A stretch of DNA of 6,874 nt. Origin: Desulfobacterales bacterium CG23_combo_of_CG06-09_8_20_14_all_52_9 (GTDB taxonomy: Bacteria > Desulfobacterota > Desulfobacteria > Desulfobacterales > UBA2156). Positions 1-4,887 of the stretch are shown here, piece by piece. The position numbers and the translations under genes are program-made. Numbering within the stretch: the first letter of the stretch is position 1; each line of letters starts with the position of its first letter. The stretch lies in assembly GCA_002771315.1 (NCBI GenBank), contig PCSF01000275.1:1-6874 (forward strand). Direction: 5' to 3'. Under the pieces are notes generated by a model. It saw nothing but the letters and a program-made list of their open reading frames with translations. It searched no databases and was not told where the DNA came from.

Positions 1-197
1 AATCCTCGCTTGGGAAGGCGCCTCTGGATCGGCATTTGCCCGCCTTCGAAACCGGGGCGGACACCCCCTCCACTGCGGGCGTTCTGTCCTTTCGCTCCTC
101 TCCCGGAAGTCGTGCCTCGACCGGATCCGTTGCCCCGGCCTCTCCGTTTCTTGTCTTTATGTGTGCCAGGAGCCGGCGACAATTCATGTAGTTTCAT
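1..197 (-). CDS. rplO: 50S ribosomal protein L15, N-terminal part (3' end beyond window)
   Basis: Large-subunit protein L15, a late-assembling protein that binds 23S rRNA. Only the first 65 residues are present; the gene runs off the left edge and the family norm is about 145 residues. The visible part starts MKLHELSPAPG and continues into the basic, glycine-rich extension typical of L15 (RGRGNGSGRG at 19-28, SGRGAKGQ at 31-38). The hallmark GGVRPGFEGGQMP follows at 44-56, then QRRLPKRG at 58-65. The ATG start overlaps the rpmD stop as ATGA and is preceded by AAGGAGA with 5 bases of spacing, so the start is secure and translation is probably coupled to rpmD. It is the last visible gene of the spc segment. 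In many bacteria secY follows, but that lies outside the window. Confidence 0.97.
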   Translation of the reverse strand, partial: MKLHELSPAPGTHKDKKRRGRGNGSGRGTTSGRGAKGQNARSGGGVRPGFEGGQMPIQRRLPKRG

Positions 198-379
198 ATC
201 TTCTCCTTGGCCTCAACCAGGTGGGACACCTTGGCAATCATTCCGCGTATGGCAGGCGTATCCTGGAGTGTAACGGTCTTTCCCCGCTTCCTAAGGCCCA
301 TGCCATAAAGCACTTTTCGATGCGCCTCGGGACGTCCGATCATGCTTTTTACCAGTGTGACTTCCAATTGTTTCGCCAT
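194..379 (-). CDS. rpmD: 50S ribosomal protein L30
   Basis: Small large-subunit protein L30, 61 residues (about 59 in E. coli). The N-terminal beta strand (LEVTLVKSMIGRPEAHR, 5-21) leads to the conserved GLRKRGKTV segment (28-36) and a C-terminal helix starting around DTPAIRGMIAKV (40-51), the usual ferredoxin-like L30 layout. The ATG start has AGAGGA upstream with about 5 bases of spacing. It follows rpsE after 14 bases and overlaps rplO by four bases. L30 is dispensable or missing in some bacterial lineages, so its presence is mildly informative about the organism. The final residues (VEAKEKI) extend slightly beyond the shortest homologues. Confidence 0.97.
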   Translation of the reverse strand: MAKQLEVTLVKSMIGRPEAHRKVLYGMGLRKRGKTVTLQDTPAIRGMIAKVSHLVEAKEKI

Positions 380-393
380 GAAATCCTCTTGTT

Positions 394-888
394 TTAAATA
401 TCTCCGGAGGCGAGGCTGCGCCGTCGGGCGATAGCCTCCCGACTCTGGAGCTTTTCAAGTCCGGCAATGGTGGCCTTCACCACATTATGAGGATTGTTCG
501 ATCCCAGACATTTGGTCAGAACATTCTGAATCCCACATGCTTCCAGCACCGCCCTTACCGCTCCGCCGGCGATCACTCCCGTCCCTTCGGATGCGGGTTT
601 TAAGAGCACCTTCCCGGCGCCGAATTTGCCGATCACCTCGTAGGGAATCGTTTGGTTGACCATGGGAACCTGGACCATTGATTTTTTCGCCTTTTCCATC
701 CCTTTACGGATGGCTTCAGGCACTTCTCCGGCCTTGCCTAAACCGTAGCCGACATTTCCTTCCCCATCCCCGACGACAACGATGGCGCTGAAGCTGAATC
801 GGCGCCCCCCTTTGACTACTTTTGCCACCCGGCTGATGTGGACGACTTTATCAATGAAATCCTTTTCCCCAGTGTCCTGCTTGAACAA
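394..888 (-). CDS. rpsE: 30S ribosomal protein S5
   Basis: Small-subunit protein S5, which sits near the mRNA entry tunnel with S3 and S4 and affects decoding fidelity. At 164 residues it matches the family (167 in E. coli). The N-terminal double-stranded RNA-binding domain covers about 13-75, including the loop KVVKGGRRFSF (23-33), the region where spectinomycin-resistance changes occur in other bacteria; nothing here looks altered. The C-terminal domain carries EGTGVIAGGAVRAVLE (101-116) and TKCLGSNNPHNVVKAT (125-140). The start codon is TTG. It is chosen because AAAGGAGG lies six bases upstream and the S5-like reading begins there, with no suitable in-frame ATG. It follows rplR after 37 bases. 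Confidence 0.97.
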   Translation of the reverse strand: MFKQDTGEKDFIDKVVHISRVAKVVKGGRRFSFSAIVVVGDGEGNVGYGLGKAGEVPEAIRKGMEKAKKSMVQVPMVNQTIPYEVIGKFGAGKVLLKPASEGTGVIAGGAVRAVLEACGIQNVLTKCLGSNNPHNVVKATIAGLEKLQSREAIARRRSLASGDI

Positions 889-894
889 GAATCG

Positions 895-902
895 CCTCCT
901 TT
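895..902 (-). promoter_or_regulatory. Shine-Dalgarno sequence of rpsE
   Basis: The minus strand reads AAAGGAGG, near-perfect complementarity to the 16S rRNA 3' end. It is followed by CGATTC (6 bases) and a TTG start. This site fixes the non-ATG start of rpsE. Confidence 0.85.
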
Positions 903-925
903 ATCTCTTTCGATTTCCCATGATG

Positions 926-1294
926 TTAGAACTTCAGGCCCGCCTCTCTGGCAGCATCCGACACCGCTTTAACACGGCCGTGATACAAAAAACCGTTTCG
1001 ATCGAAAACAACCCGTTCAATCCCCTTTTCCAGAGCACGCCTCGCGATAAGCTTTCCGATGACGGCCGCCGTACCGATTTTGCCGCCCGGATTGGGTGTG
1101 GCCTTAGCCTCTTTTTCCAAAGAGGACGCTGCTGCCAATGTGTTCCCCTGAGTATCGTCAACCAGCTGAGCGTAGATGTGATTGGCGCTTCGAAATACAC
1201 TCAGCCTCGGCCGATCCGAGTTCCCGAATATCTTTTTACGAATGCTCTTTTTTCTCTTCAACCTGGCCATTTTGGATGGATTGATGCGTCCCAT
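926..1294 (-). CDS. rplR: 50S ribosomal protein L18
   Basis: Large-subunit protein L18, which together with L5 (and L25 in some bacteria) binds 5S rRNA and docks it on the central protuberance. It has 122 residues (117 in E. coli). A very basic N-terminal tail (ARLKRKKSIRKK, 10-21) precedes the conserved RPRLSVFRSANHIYAQ (28-43). A GGKIGTAAVIG segment follows (70-80), then the C-terminal VVFDRNGFLYHGRVKA (95-110). The first ATG is chosen: AGGA lies about seven bases upstream and the MGRINPSK opening resembles homologues. A second in-frame ATG eight codons on has no Shine-Dalgarno sequence. The 63-base gap to the upstream gene rplF shows only a short GCGG/CCGC inverted repeat. Confidence 0.97.
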   Translation of the reverse strand: MGRINPSKMARLKRKKSIRKKIFGNSDRPRLSVFRSANHIYAQLVDDTQGNTLAAASSLEKEAKATPNPGGKIGTAAVIGKLIARRALEKGIERVVFDRNGFLYHGRVKAVSDAAREAGLKF

Positions 1295-1357
1295 ATCCTT
1301 ATCCTGTCTTATGGATCTGTCGGTTATTTCCAGTGCGGTTGCGCCCGCGGTGAATTC

Positions 1358-1894
1358 CTACTTGGTACCCGTCTTCCCGGCTTTCAAGTGGAGGCGTTCT
1401 TCCGCATATTTGATCCCTTTGCCCTTGTATGATTCAGGCGGCCGGATGCGTCGAATGGAAGCCGCCGTCTGTCCTAAGAGTTCTTTGTCGATTCCAGAAA
1501 GACGGATGATCGTGTTTCTATCCACAGAGGCCGTTATGCCTTGCGGCAAATCGAACTGAACCGGATGAGAGAAGCCGAGGCTCATCTCCAGGCGGTTCCC
1601 ATTCAAAGCCGCCCGGTAACCGATTCCATTGATTTCTAATACCCTCTCGAAGCCTTTCTCCACACCGGTGATCATGTTAAAAACGAGGCTGCGTGTGAGT
1701 CCCGAGAGGGCACTGCTGTCCTTTCCCTCCGATGTTTTAACCCGGATTTCCTTCTCCCCGATTTCCAGGTCCACGTTCGGATGTATGGTCTTTTCAAGGG
1801 ACCCTTTGGGTCCGTTCACTGTCAGGACCCGGTTCTTGTACACAACCTTGATTTTTTCGGATATCGGAATCGGTTTTTTTCCTACACGCGACAT
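1358..1894 (-). CDS. rplF: 50S ribosomal protein L6
   Basis: Large-subunit protein L6, located at the base of the stalk near the sarcin-ricin loop and the factor-binding site. At 178 residues it matches the family (177 in E. coli). Two related alpha/beta domains are visible. The first runs from SRVGKKPIPI (2-11) through NGPKGSLEK (27-35) to the helix around SGLTRSLVFNMITGV (64-78). The second covers about 83-178, with ERVLEINGIGYRA (83-95), LGFSHPV (106-112) and the diagnostic RPPESYKGKGIKY (151-163). Many homologues have PPEPYKGKG, so serine at 155 replaces a common proline. The ATG start has GAGGAG six bases upstream. It lies 52 bases after rpsH. Confidence 0.98.
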   Translation of the reverse strand: MSRVGKKPIPISEKIKVVYKNRVLTVNGPKGSLEKTIHPNVDLEIGEKEIRVKTSEGKDSSALSGLTRSLVFNMITGVEKGFERVLEINGIGYRAALNGNRLEMSLGFSHPVQFDLPQGITASVDRNTIIRLSGIDKELLGQTAASIRRIRPPESYKGKGIKYAEERLHLKAGKTGTK

Positions 1895-1927
1895 TGTGGA
1901 CTCCTCATCTCAGTACTTTCAGAAGCA

Positions 1928-1945
1928 AACCCATTTCCACGGGTT
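1928..1945 (-). other. Small hairpin directly after the rpsH stop
   Basis: The minus strand can fold AACCCG against TGGGTT (five Watson-Crick pairs plus one G-U) around a six-base loop TGGAAA. It begins two bases after the rpsH TAG stop, and the first in-frame codon after that stop is TAA, giving a tandem TAGTAA. No U-tract follows, so it is not a classical terminator. Function unknown. Confidence 0.3.
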
Positions 1946-1946
1946 A

Positions 1947-2345
1947 CTACCAGACCTTGCAAAGAATCTCTCCTCCCAGGTTCTCTTTCCTCGCCTTTTT
2001 GTCGGTCATCAGTCCTTTCGACGTGGAAACAACGGTAATACCCATTCCGTTCAAGACGGGTTTGATATCTTTGCTTTTGGAATAAATTCTTCTTCTGGGT
2101 TTGCTGACACGCTCGATATTGAAGATGGCGCTGTTCCTCCCCGGACCGTACTTTAAATAGACCCGGATTACGCCCTGCTTGGTATCCTTGATGAACTTAT
2201 AGTTCTTGATGTACCCTTCTTCCTTAAGCACTTTTGCAATCTCGATTTTCAGCTTCGACCCCGGAATATCGACACTCGAAAAGTTGGCTTTCACTGCGTT
2301 TCTGACCCGTGTCAGCATATCCGCAATCGGATCATTGATTGCCAT
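1947..2345 (-). CDS. rpsH: 30S ribosomal protein S8
   Basis: Small-subunit protein S8, a primary binder of 16S rRNA helix 21 and an early assembly protein. In E. coli it also represses its own operon by binding spc mRNA near the start of rplE. It has 132 residues (130 in E. coli). The N-terminal domain shows NDPIADMLTRVRNA (4-17) and IPGSKLKIEIAKVLKEEGYI (27-46). The C-terminal RNA-binding domain has RVSKPRRRIYS (79-89), NGMGITVVSTSKGLMTDKKAR (99-119) and the family-typical ending GGEILCKVW. The ATG start has GGAG upstream with seven bases of spacing. It follows rpsN after 83 bases, the longest gap in the window. Confidence 0.98.
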   Translation of the reverse strand: MAINDPIADMLTRVRNAVKANFSSVDIPGSKLKIEIAKVLKEEGYIKNYKFIKDTKQGVIRVYLKYGPGRNSAIFNIERVSKPRRRIYSKSKDIKPVLNGMGITVVSTSKGLMTDKKARKENLGGEILCKVW

Positions 2346-2428
2346 ATCGTTCTCCGTTTTAATTCCTTGATATTAGCGTTATACCGTCGCTTTGAATTCC
2401 GACCTTCGGTCTTTAGTAAGATATTATT
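2346..2428 (-). other. Longest intergenic gap (rpsN–rpsH), no gene seen
   Basis: This 83-base, A/T-rich spacer holds the rpsH Shine-Dalgarno region (CGGAGAACG) and two short inverted repeats: GACC-GAA-GGTC, and AGCG/CGCT around nine bases. I see no convincing promoter, terminator or small gene. Confidence 0.5.
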
Positions 2429-2614
2429 CTACCAACTGGACTTGATCACACCCGGTAAAAGCCCCTGGGATGCAAAATTTCGAAAGCAGATCCGGCAAGT
2501 GCCGAATTTGCGAATATAACCTCTAGACCGGCCGCAGATGGGACAACGATTGTAGATTCTCACCTTGAACTTGGGTTCTCGGGTCGCTTTGATTCTAAGG
2601 GATTTTTTCGCCAA
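2429..2614 (-). CDS. rpsN: 30S ribosomal protein S14, zinc-binding short form (type Z)
   Basis: Small-subunit protein S14 of the head domain. It is the short zinc-ribbon form of 61 residues, not the roughly 100-residue zinc-free form of E. coli. Four cysteines in two CxxC pairs (C24/C27 in NRCPICGRSRG, C40/C43 in GTCRICFRN) form the zinc site. The ending LPGVIKSSW is the usual type Z C-terminus. The start is TTG: LAKKSLRIK matches the family N-terminus, and AAGGAGG lies five bases upstream. A longer in-frame reading back into rplE would add non-homologous sequence and is rejected. It follows rplE after 31 bases. In other bacteria the zinc form is the constitutive copy, sometimes with a Zur-regulated zinc-free paralogue elsewhere; none is visible here. 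Confidence 0.97.
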   Translation of the reverse strand: MAKKSLRIKATREPKFKVRIYNRCPICGRSRGYIRKFGTCRICFRNFASQGLLPGVIKSSW

Positions 2615-2619
2615 ATCTT

Positions 2620-2626
2620 CCTCCTT
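2620..2626 (-). promoter_or_regulatory. Shine-Dalgarno sequence of rpsN
   Basis: The minus strand reads AAGGAGG, five bases before a TTG codon. It decides the 61-residue start of rpsN over the longer in-frame reading that overlaps rplE. Confidence 0.85.
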
Positions 2627-2645
2627 GACATCCGGGATCAAAAAA

Positions 2646-3185
2646 TCAATTTCTAAATGGCATACCCATGAGACGGAGCAATTCCTTACCCTCCTCGTCC
2701 GTTCTTGCCGTGGTGACAACGCTGATGTTGAGGCCTTTCATCTTTTCGATCTTGTCGTAATCGATCTCGGGGAATATGATGTGTTCCCGAACCCCCAGAG
2801 AATAATTTCCACTACCGTCAAAGGCCTTTGAAGATAGCCCCTTGAAATCGCGGACCCGGGGCAGGGCCACATTCACCAGTTTGCTATAAAAGTCGTACAT
2901 CCGCTCCCTTCGAAGCGTGACCATGCAACCGATGGGCATTCCGGCCCTCAGTTTAAACGCCGCGATGGATTTCTTGGCTCGGGTAATCACCGGCCGCTGA
3001 CCGGCAAGGCCTTGAAGTTCCTCTACAGCACTATCCAAAAGTTTCATATTTTGGGAGGCCTCTCCCAACCCCATGTTCAGCACGATCTTTTCCAGTCGCG
3101 GAACTTGCATGACATTCTTGTAATTAAAGATCTTGATGAGCTGGGGAATGACTTCCTGTCGGTAGTATATTTCAAGTTGTGTCAT
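2646..3185 (-). CDS. rplE: 50S ribosomal protein L5
   Basis: Large-subunit protein L5, which binds 5S rRNA and contacts the P-site tRNA and the S13 bridge in the central protuberance. At 179 residues it is exactly the E. coli length. Landmarks are YYRQEVIPQL (7-16), the RNA-binding strand VPRLEKIVLNMGLGEA (28-43), GQRPVITRAKKSIAAFKLR (62-80), MPIGCMVTLRRERMYDF (83-99) and GNYSLGVREHIIFPEIDYD (126-144). The ATG start is chosen by homology. The reading frame is open 17 codons further upstream into rplX, but that part has no L5 similarity. The Shine-Dalgarno sequence is poor (AAGAGG about 13 bases away, GGGGT nearer), which suggests coupling to rplX translation across the 17-base gap. In E. coli this junction is where S8 represses. 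Confidence 0.97.
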   Translation of the reverse strand: MTQLEIYYRQEVIPQLIKIFNYKNVMQVPRLEKIVLNMGLGEASQNMKLLDSAVEELQGLAGQRPVITRAKKSIAAFKLRAGMPIGCMVTLRRERMYDFYSKLVNVALPRVRDFKGLSSKAFDGSGNYSLGVREHIIFPEIDYDKIEKMKGLNISVVTTARTDEEGKELLRLMGMPFRN

Positions 3186-3202
3186 CCTGACCCCGATTCC
3201 TC

Positions 3203-3529
3203 TTAATGATCCATCAGCTCGCCACACTTGCGGCAAACTCGTACTTTTTTCCCGTCGTCGAGTTGCTTCGTCTTAACCCGAACCGGCGCGAGACATTTAT
3301 CGCACATCACCATCACATTGGACCAATGAACGGATGCTTCCATCTCCACGATCCCACCCTGTCGCTGCTTTGCCGAGGGTCGCGTGTGACGCTTAACCTT
3401 ATTGACATTTTCAACAAGGATGCGATCTTTTTTCCGGTTCACCTTTAGGACCTTACCGATCTTACCGCGGTCTTTTCCAACGATCACTTTGACCTTGTCA
3501 TCCCTCTTGATTCGGCATCTATCCCTCAT
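3203..3529 (-). CDS. rplX: 50S ribosomal protein L24, with an added zinc-ribbon-like C-terminus
   Basis: Large-subunit protein L24, an early assembly initiator that binds the 5' domain of 23S rRNA near the exit tunnel. It has 108 residues (104 in E. coli). An N-terminal KOW motif (DKVKVIVGKDRGKIGKVLKV, 11-30) precedes NVNKVKRHTRPS (41-52) and the conserved GGIVEMEASVHWSNVM (58-73). The C-terminal part carries two CxxC pairs, C76/C79 (MCDKC) and C99/C102 (VCRKCGELMD). They replace the DPKTG and KKSG-like segments of zinc-free homologues, and a bound zinc is inferred. The ATG start has only a weak Shine-Dalgarno sequence. A 12-codon in-frame mini-ORF ends one codon before it, so reinitiation is possible. 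It follows rplN after 65 bases. Confidence 0.97.
   Translation of the reverse strand: MRDRCRIKRDDKVKVIVGKDRGKIGKVLKVNRKKDRILVENVNKVKRHTRPSAKQRQGGIVEMEASVHWSNVMVMCDKCLAPVRVKTKQLDDGKKVRVCRKCGELMDH
3219..3236 (-). other. Possible hairpin in the 3' end of rplX, upstream of rplE
   Basis: The minus strand can fold TTGCCGC against GTGGCGA (seven pairs, two of them G-U) around the four-base loop AAGT, about 33 bases before the rplE ATG. It lies over codons of the second CxxC pair of L24, so coding constraint alone may explain it. It is noted because E. coli S8 represses at the rplX–rplE junction. A regulatory role is speculative. Confidence 0.25.
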
Positions 3530-3532
3530 CGC

Positions 3533-3571
3533 TCATCCGATCTCCATTGCCTTCTTAACCATCGTTTTCAT
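3533..3571 (-). other. 12-codon mini-ORF before rplX
   Basis: The minus strand reads ATG through TGA and encodes MKTMVKKAMEIG. It is in the same frame as rplX, and its TGA is followed by one codon (GCG) and then the rplX ATG. No Shine-Dalgarno sequence precedes its ATG, and codon content is uninformative at this length. It could be chance, or a leader that delivers ribosomes to the weak rplX start. Confidence 0.25.
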
Positions 3572-3594
3572 CGATTTTTGAGCCGGTATCCTAT

Positions 3595-3963
3595 TCACAA
3601 GACCTCCGGTGCCAGAGAAATGATCTTCATGAACCGCTTGGCCCGAAGCTCCCTGGCTACGGGACCGAATATCCGAGTTCCGATCGGCTCTTTCGTTGCA
3701 CTGATCAAAACCGCCGAATTATCATCGAAGCGGATGAAGGATCCGTCTGGTCTGCGAACCGCCTTTTTGGTCCTCACCACCACCGCCTTGAGCACGTCTC
3801 CTTTTTTGACTTTGGCATTGGGAATGGCCTCTTTGACGGATACGACGATGATATCGCCCACTCGTGCATATCTCCTTCTGGAGCCGCCGAGGACCTTGAC
3901 ACAATATAAAATCTTGGCCCCGGAATTATCTGCCGCCGTTAACCTGGTTTCTGCCTGAATCAT
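3595..3963 (-). CDS. rplN: 50S ribosomal protein L14
   Basis: Large-subunit protein L14, a beta-barrel protein at the subunit interface that forms an intersubunit bridge with 16S rRNA and is the docking site of the silencing factor RsfS. It has 122 residues (123 in E. coli). Conserved elements are ADNSGAK (11-17), VLGGSRRRYARVGDIIVVSVKEAIP (24-48), VKKGDVLKAVVVRTKK (52-67), RRPDGSFIRFDDNSAVLI (70-87) and GTRIFGPVARELR (95-107), ending KIISLAPEVL. The ATG start has GAGG nine bases upstream. It is the first gene of the classical spc operon but sits only 21 bases after rpsQ, so it is likely transcribed with the S10 genes. Confidence 0.98.
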   Translation of the reverse strand: MIQAETRLTAADNSGAKILYCVKVLGGSRRRYARVGDIIVVSVKEAIPNAKVKKGDVLKAVVVRTKKAVRRPDGSFIRFDDNSAVLISATKEPIGTRIFGPVARELRAKRFMKIISLAPEVL

Positions 3964-3984
3964 TTCTCTATCTTCCTCACATGA

Positions 3985-4242
3985 TCACACGGCTTTTTTA
4001 ACTATGGAGCTGACTCGCCATTTTTTGGTTTTGCTCAGGGGTCTCGACTCGGTGATGAGCACCTTGTCCCCGATCCGGCAGGCATTCTCTTCATCATGAG
4101 CCGAAAATTTGGCATGCCTGCGAACATACTTTTTATACATCGGGTGCATCACCAAGCGTTCTACTTTGACGATGACCGTTTTATTCATTTTATCGCTGAC
4201 CACGGTCCCGATGATCTGTCGTTTTATCCCTCGATTTTTCAT
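3985..4242 (-). CDS. rpsQ: 30S ribosomal protein S17
   Basis: Small-subunit protein S17, an OB-fold primary binder of the 5' domain of 16S rRNA. It has 85 residues (84 in E. coli). The N-terminal strand pair GTVVSDKMNKTVIVKVER (12-29) precedes HPMYKKYVRRHAKFSAHDEEN (33-53). The C-terminal GDKVLITESRPLSKTKKW (58-75) is diagnostic. The ATG start is preceded only by a weak GAGAAG-type site; the gap after rpmC is 14 bases, so coupling to rpmC is likely. It closes the classical S10 operon, yet no terminator-like hairpin with a U-tract is seen in the 21 bases before rplN. Confidence 0.98.
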   Translation of the reverse strand: MKNRGIKRQIIGTVVSDKMNKTVIVKVERLVMHPMYKKYVRRHAKFSAHDEENACRIGDKVLITESRPLSKTKKWRVSSIVKKAV

Positions 4243-4256
4243 TCCGGCTTCTCGTG

Positions 4257-4460
4257 TTAATTTTCGTTTTTCAATGATGCTGTTTCCCGAATGATCGTCC
4301 GGATTCGGGCGATGTCCCGCCGAGTCTGTTGAATCCGCTTCGGATTTTCGAGTTGCCCGATCTCGTGCTGAAAGCGCAGGTTGAAGAGGGCTTCCGTCAA
4401 CTCGTTCATCTTGTGATGTCGTTCTTCCGGGCTCAACTCCCGGATCTCACTGGCCTTCAT
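4257..4460 (-). CDS. rpmC: 50S ribosomal protein L29
   Basis: Large-subunit protein L29, a helical hairpin beside the tunnel exit that forms part of the docking surface for trigger factor and the signal recognition particle together with L23. It has 67 residues (63 in E. coli). Helix 1 spans about 10-36 (SPEERHHKMNELTEALFNLRFQ region) and helix 2 about 40-62 (NPKRIQQTRRDIARIRTII). The motif LENPKRIQQTRRDIARI is the clearest family signature. The ATG start overlaps the rplP stop (TGATG), and GAGG lies four bases upstream. An in-frame TTG one codon earlier would sit too close to the Shine-Dalgarno sequence and is rejected. Translation is probably coupled to rplP. Confidence 0.97.
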   Translation of the reverse strand: MKASEIRELSPEERHHKMNELTEALFNLRFQHEIGQLENPKRIQQTRRDIARIRTIIRETASLKNEN

Positions 4461-4873
4461 CAATCCTCTTCCCTTTCAATGAATCTGGTTTTGACCGACA
4501 ACTTGAAGGCAGCCAGGCGCAAGGCCTCCATGGCCACATCCCGGGAAACCCCTTCCATTTCATACAGAATCCTGCCGGGACGCACGACGGCGGCCCATCC
4601 CTCCGGGATCCCCTTACCGCTTCCCATCCGGGTTTCCGCCGGTTTCTTGGTGACCGGCTTATCCGGGAAAATCCGGATCCAAATCTTTCCGCCTCTTTTG
4701 GCCCGTCGGGTCATGGCGATCCGTGCCGCTTCGATCTGCCTGGCCGATATCGCACCGCACTCCATCGTCTGGAGCCCGTATTTGCCGAAAGCCAAAGTGG
4801 ATCCTCTCAGGGCCTTCCCTCTCATTCTCCCCTTTTGCTGCTTACGAAATTTGACCTTTTTCGGACTGAGCAT
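4460..4873 (-). CDS. rplP: 50S ribosomal protein L16
   Basis: Large-subunit protein L16, located between the peptidyl-transferase centre and the central protuberance, where it contacts A-site tRNA. It has 137 residues (136 in E. coli). The opening LSPKKVKFRKQQKGRMRG (2-19) is typical. It is followed by FGKYGLQTMECGAISARQIEAARIAMTR (29-56), GGKIWIRIFPDKPVTKKPAETRMGSGKG (61-88) and VRPGRILYEMEGV (97-109). Arg82 in TRMGSGKG aligns with the arginine that is hydroxylated in E. coli L16. The ATG start has AGGAG upstream with nine bases of spacing. That Shine-Dalgarno sequence overlaps the rpsC stop (TAGGAG). The stop overlaps the rpmC start by one base. Confidence 0.98.
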   Translation of the reverse strand: MLSPKKVKFRKQQKGRMRGKALRGSTLAFGKYGLQTMECGAISARQIEAARIAMTRRAKRGGKIWIRIFPDKPVTKKPAETRMGSGKGIPEGWAAVVRPGRILYEMEGVSRDVAMEALRLAAFKLSVKTRFIEREED

Positions 4874-4882
4874 CGAACGTGT

Positions 4883-4887
4883 CTCCT
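4883..4887 (-). promoter_or_regulatory. Shine-Dalgarno sequence of rplP, overlapping the rpsC stop
   Basis: The minus strand reads TAGGAG, so AGGAG shares AG with the rpsC TAG stop and sits nine bases before the rplP ATG. A ribosome terminating on rpsC would cover the site, so rplP initiation is likely tied to rpsC translation. Confidence 0.75.

Noticed and set aside
889..925. Mini-ORF ATG-GGA to TAA (MGNRKR) between rplR and rpsE
   Set aside because: Six codons, no ribosome-binding site, and its stop runs into the rpsE Shine-Dalgarno sequence; most likely chance.
782..1432. Plus-strand open frame of 216 codons
   Set aside because: It lies opposite rpsE, rplR and rplF, whose products are clearly conserved. 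It has no recognisable domain and is a shadow of those genes.
2362..2428. GACC-GAA-GGTC inverted repeat as a terminator between rpsN and rpsH
   Set aside because: The stem is only four pairs with no following U-tract, and essential genes continue downstream.
2429..2719. Longer S14 reading (96 codons) starting inside rplE
   Set aside because: The extra 35 residues have no S14 similarity and overlap rplE. TTG at 2614 with AAGGAGG gives the normal 61-residue protein.
2646..3236. Longer L5 reading (196 codons) starting inside rplX
   Set aside because: The added 17 residues overlap the L24 C-terminus in another frame. ATG at 3185 gives exactly the family length.
4461..4463. TTG one codon before the rpmC ATG as start
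   Set aside because: It would leave only about one base between the GAGG site and the start codon; the ATG at 4460 is better placed.
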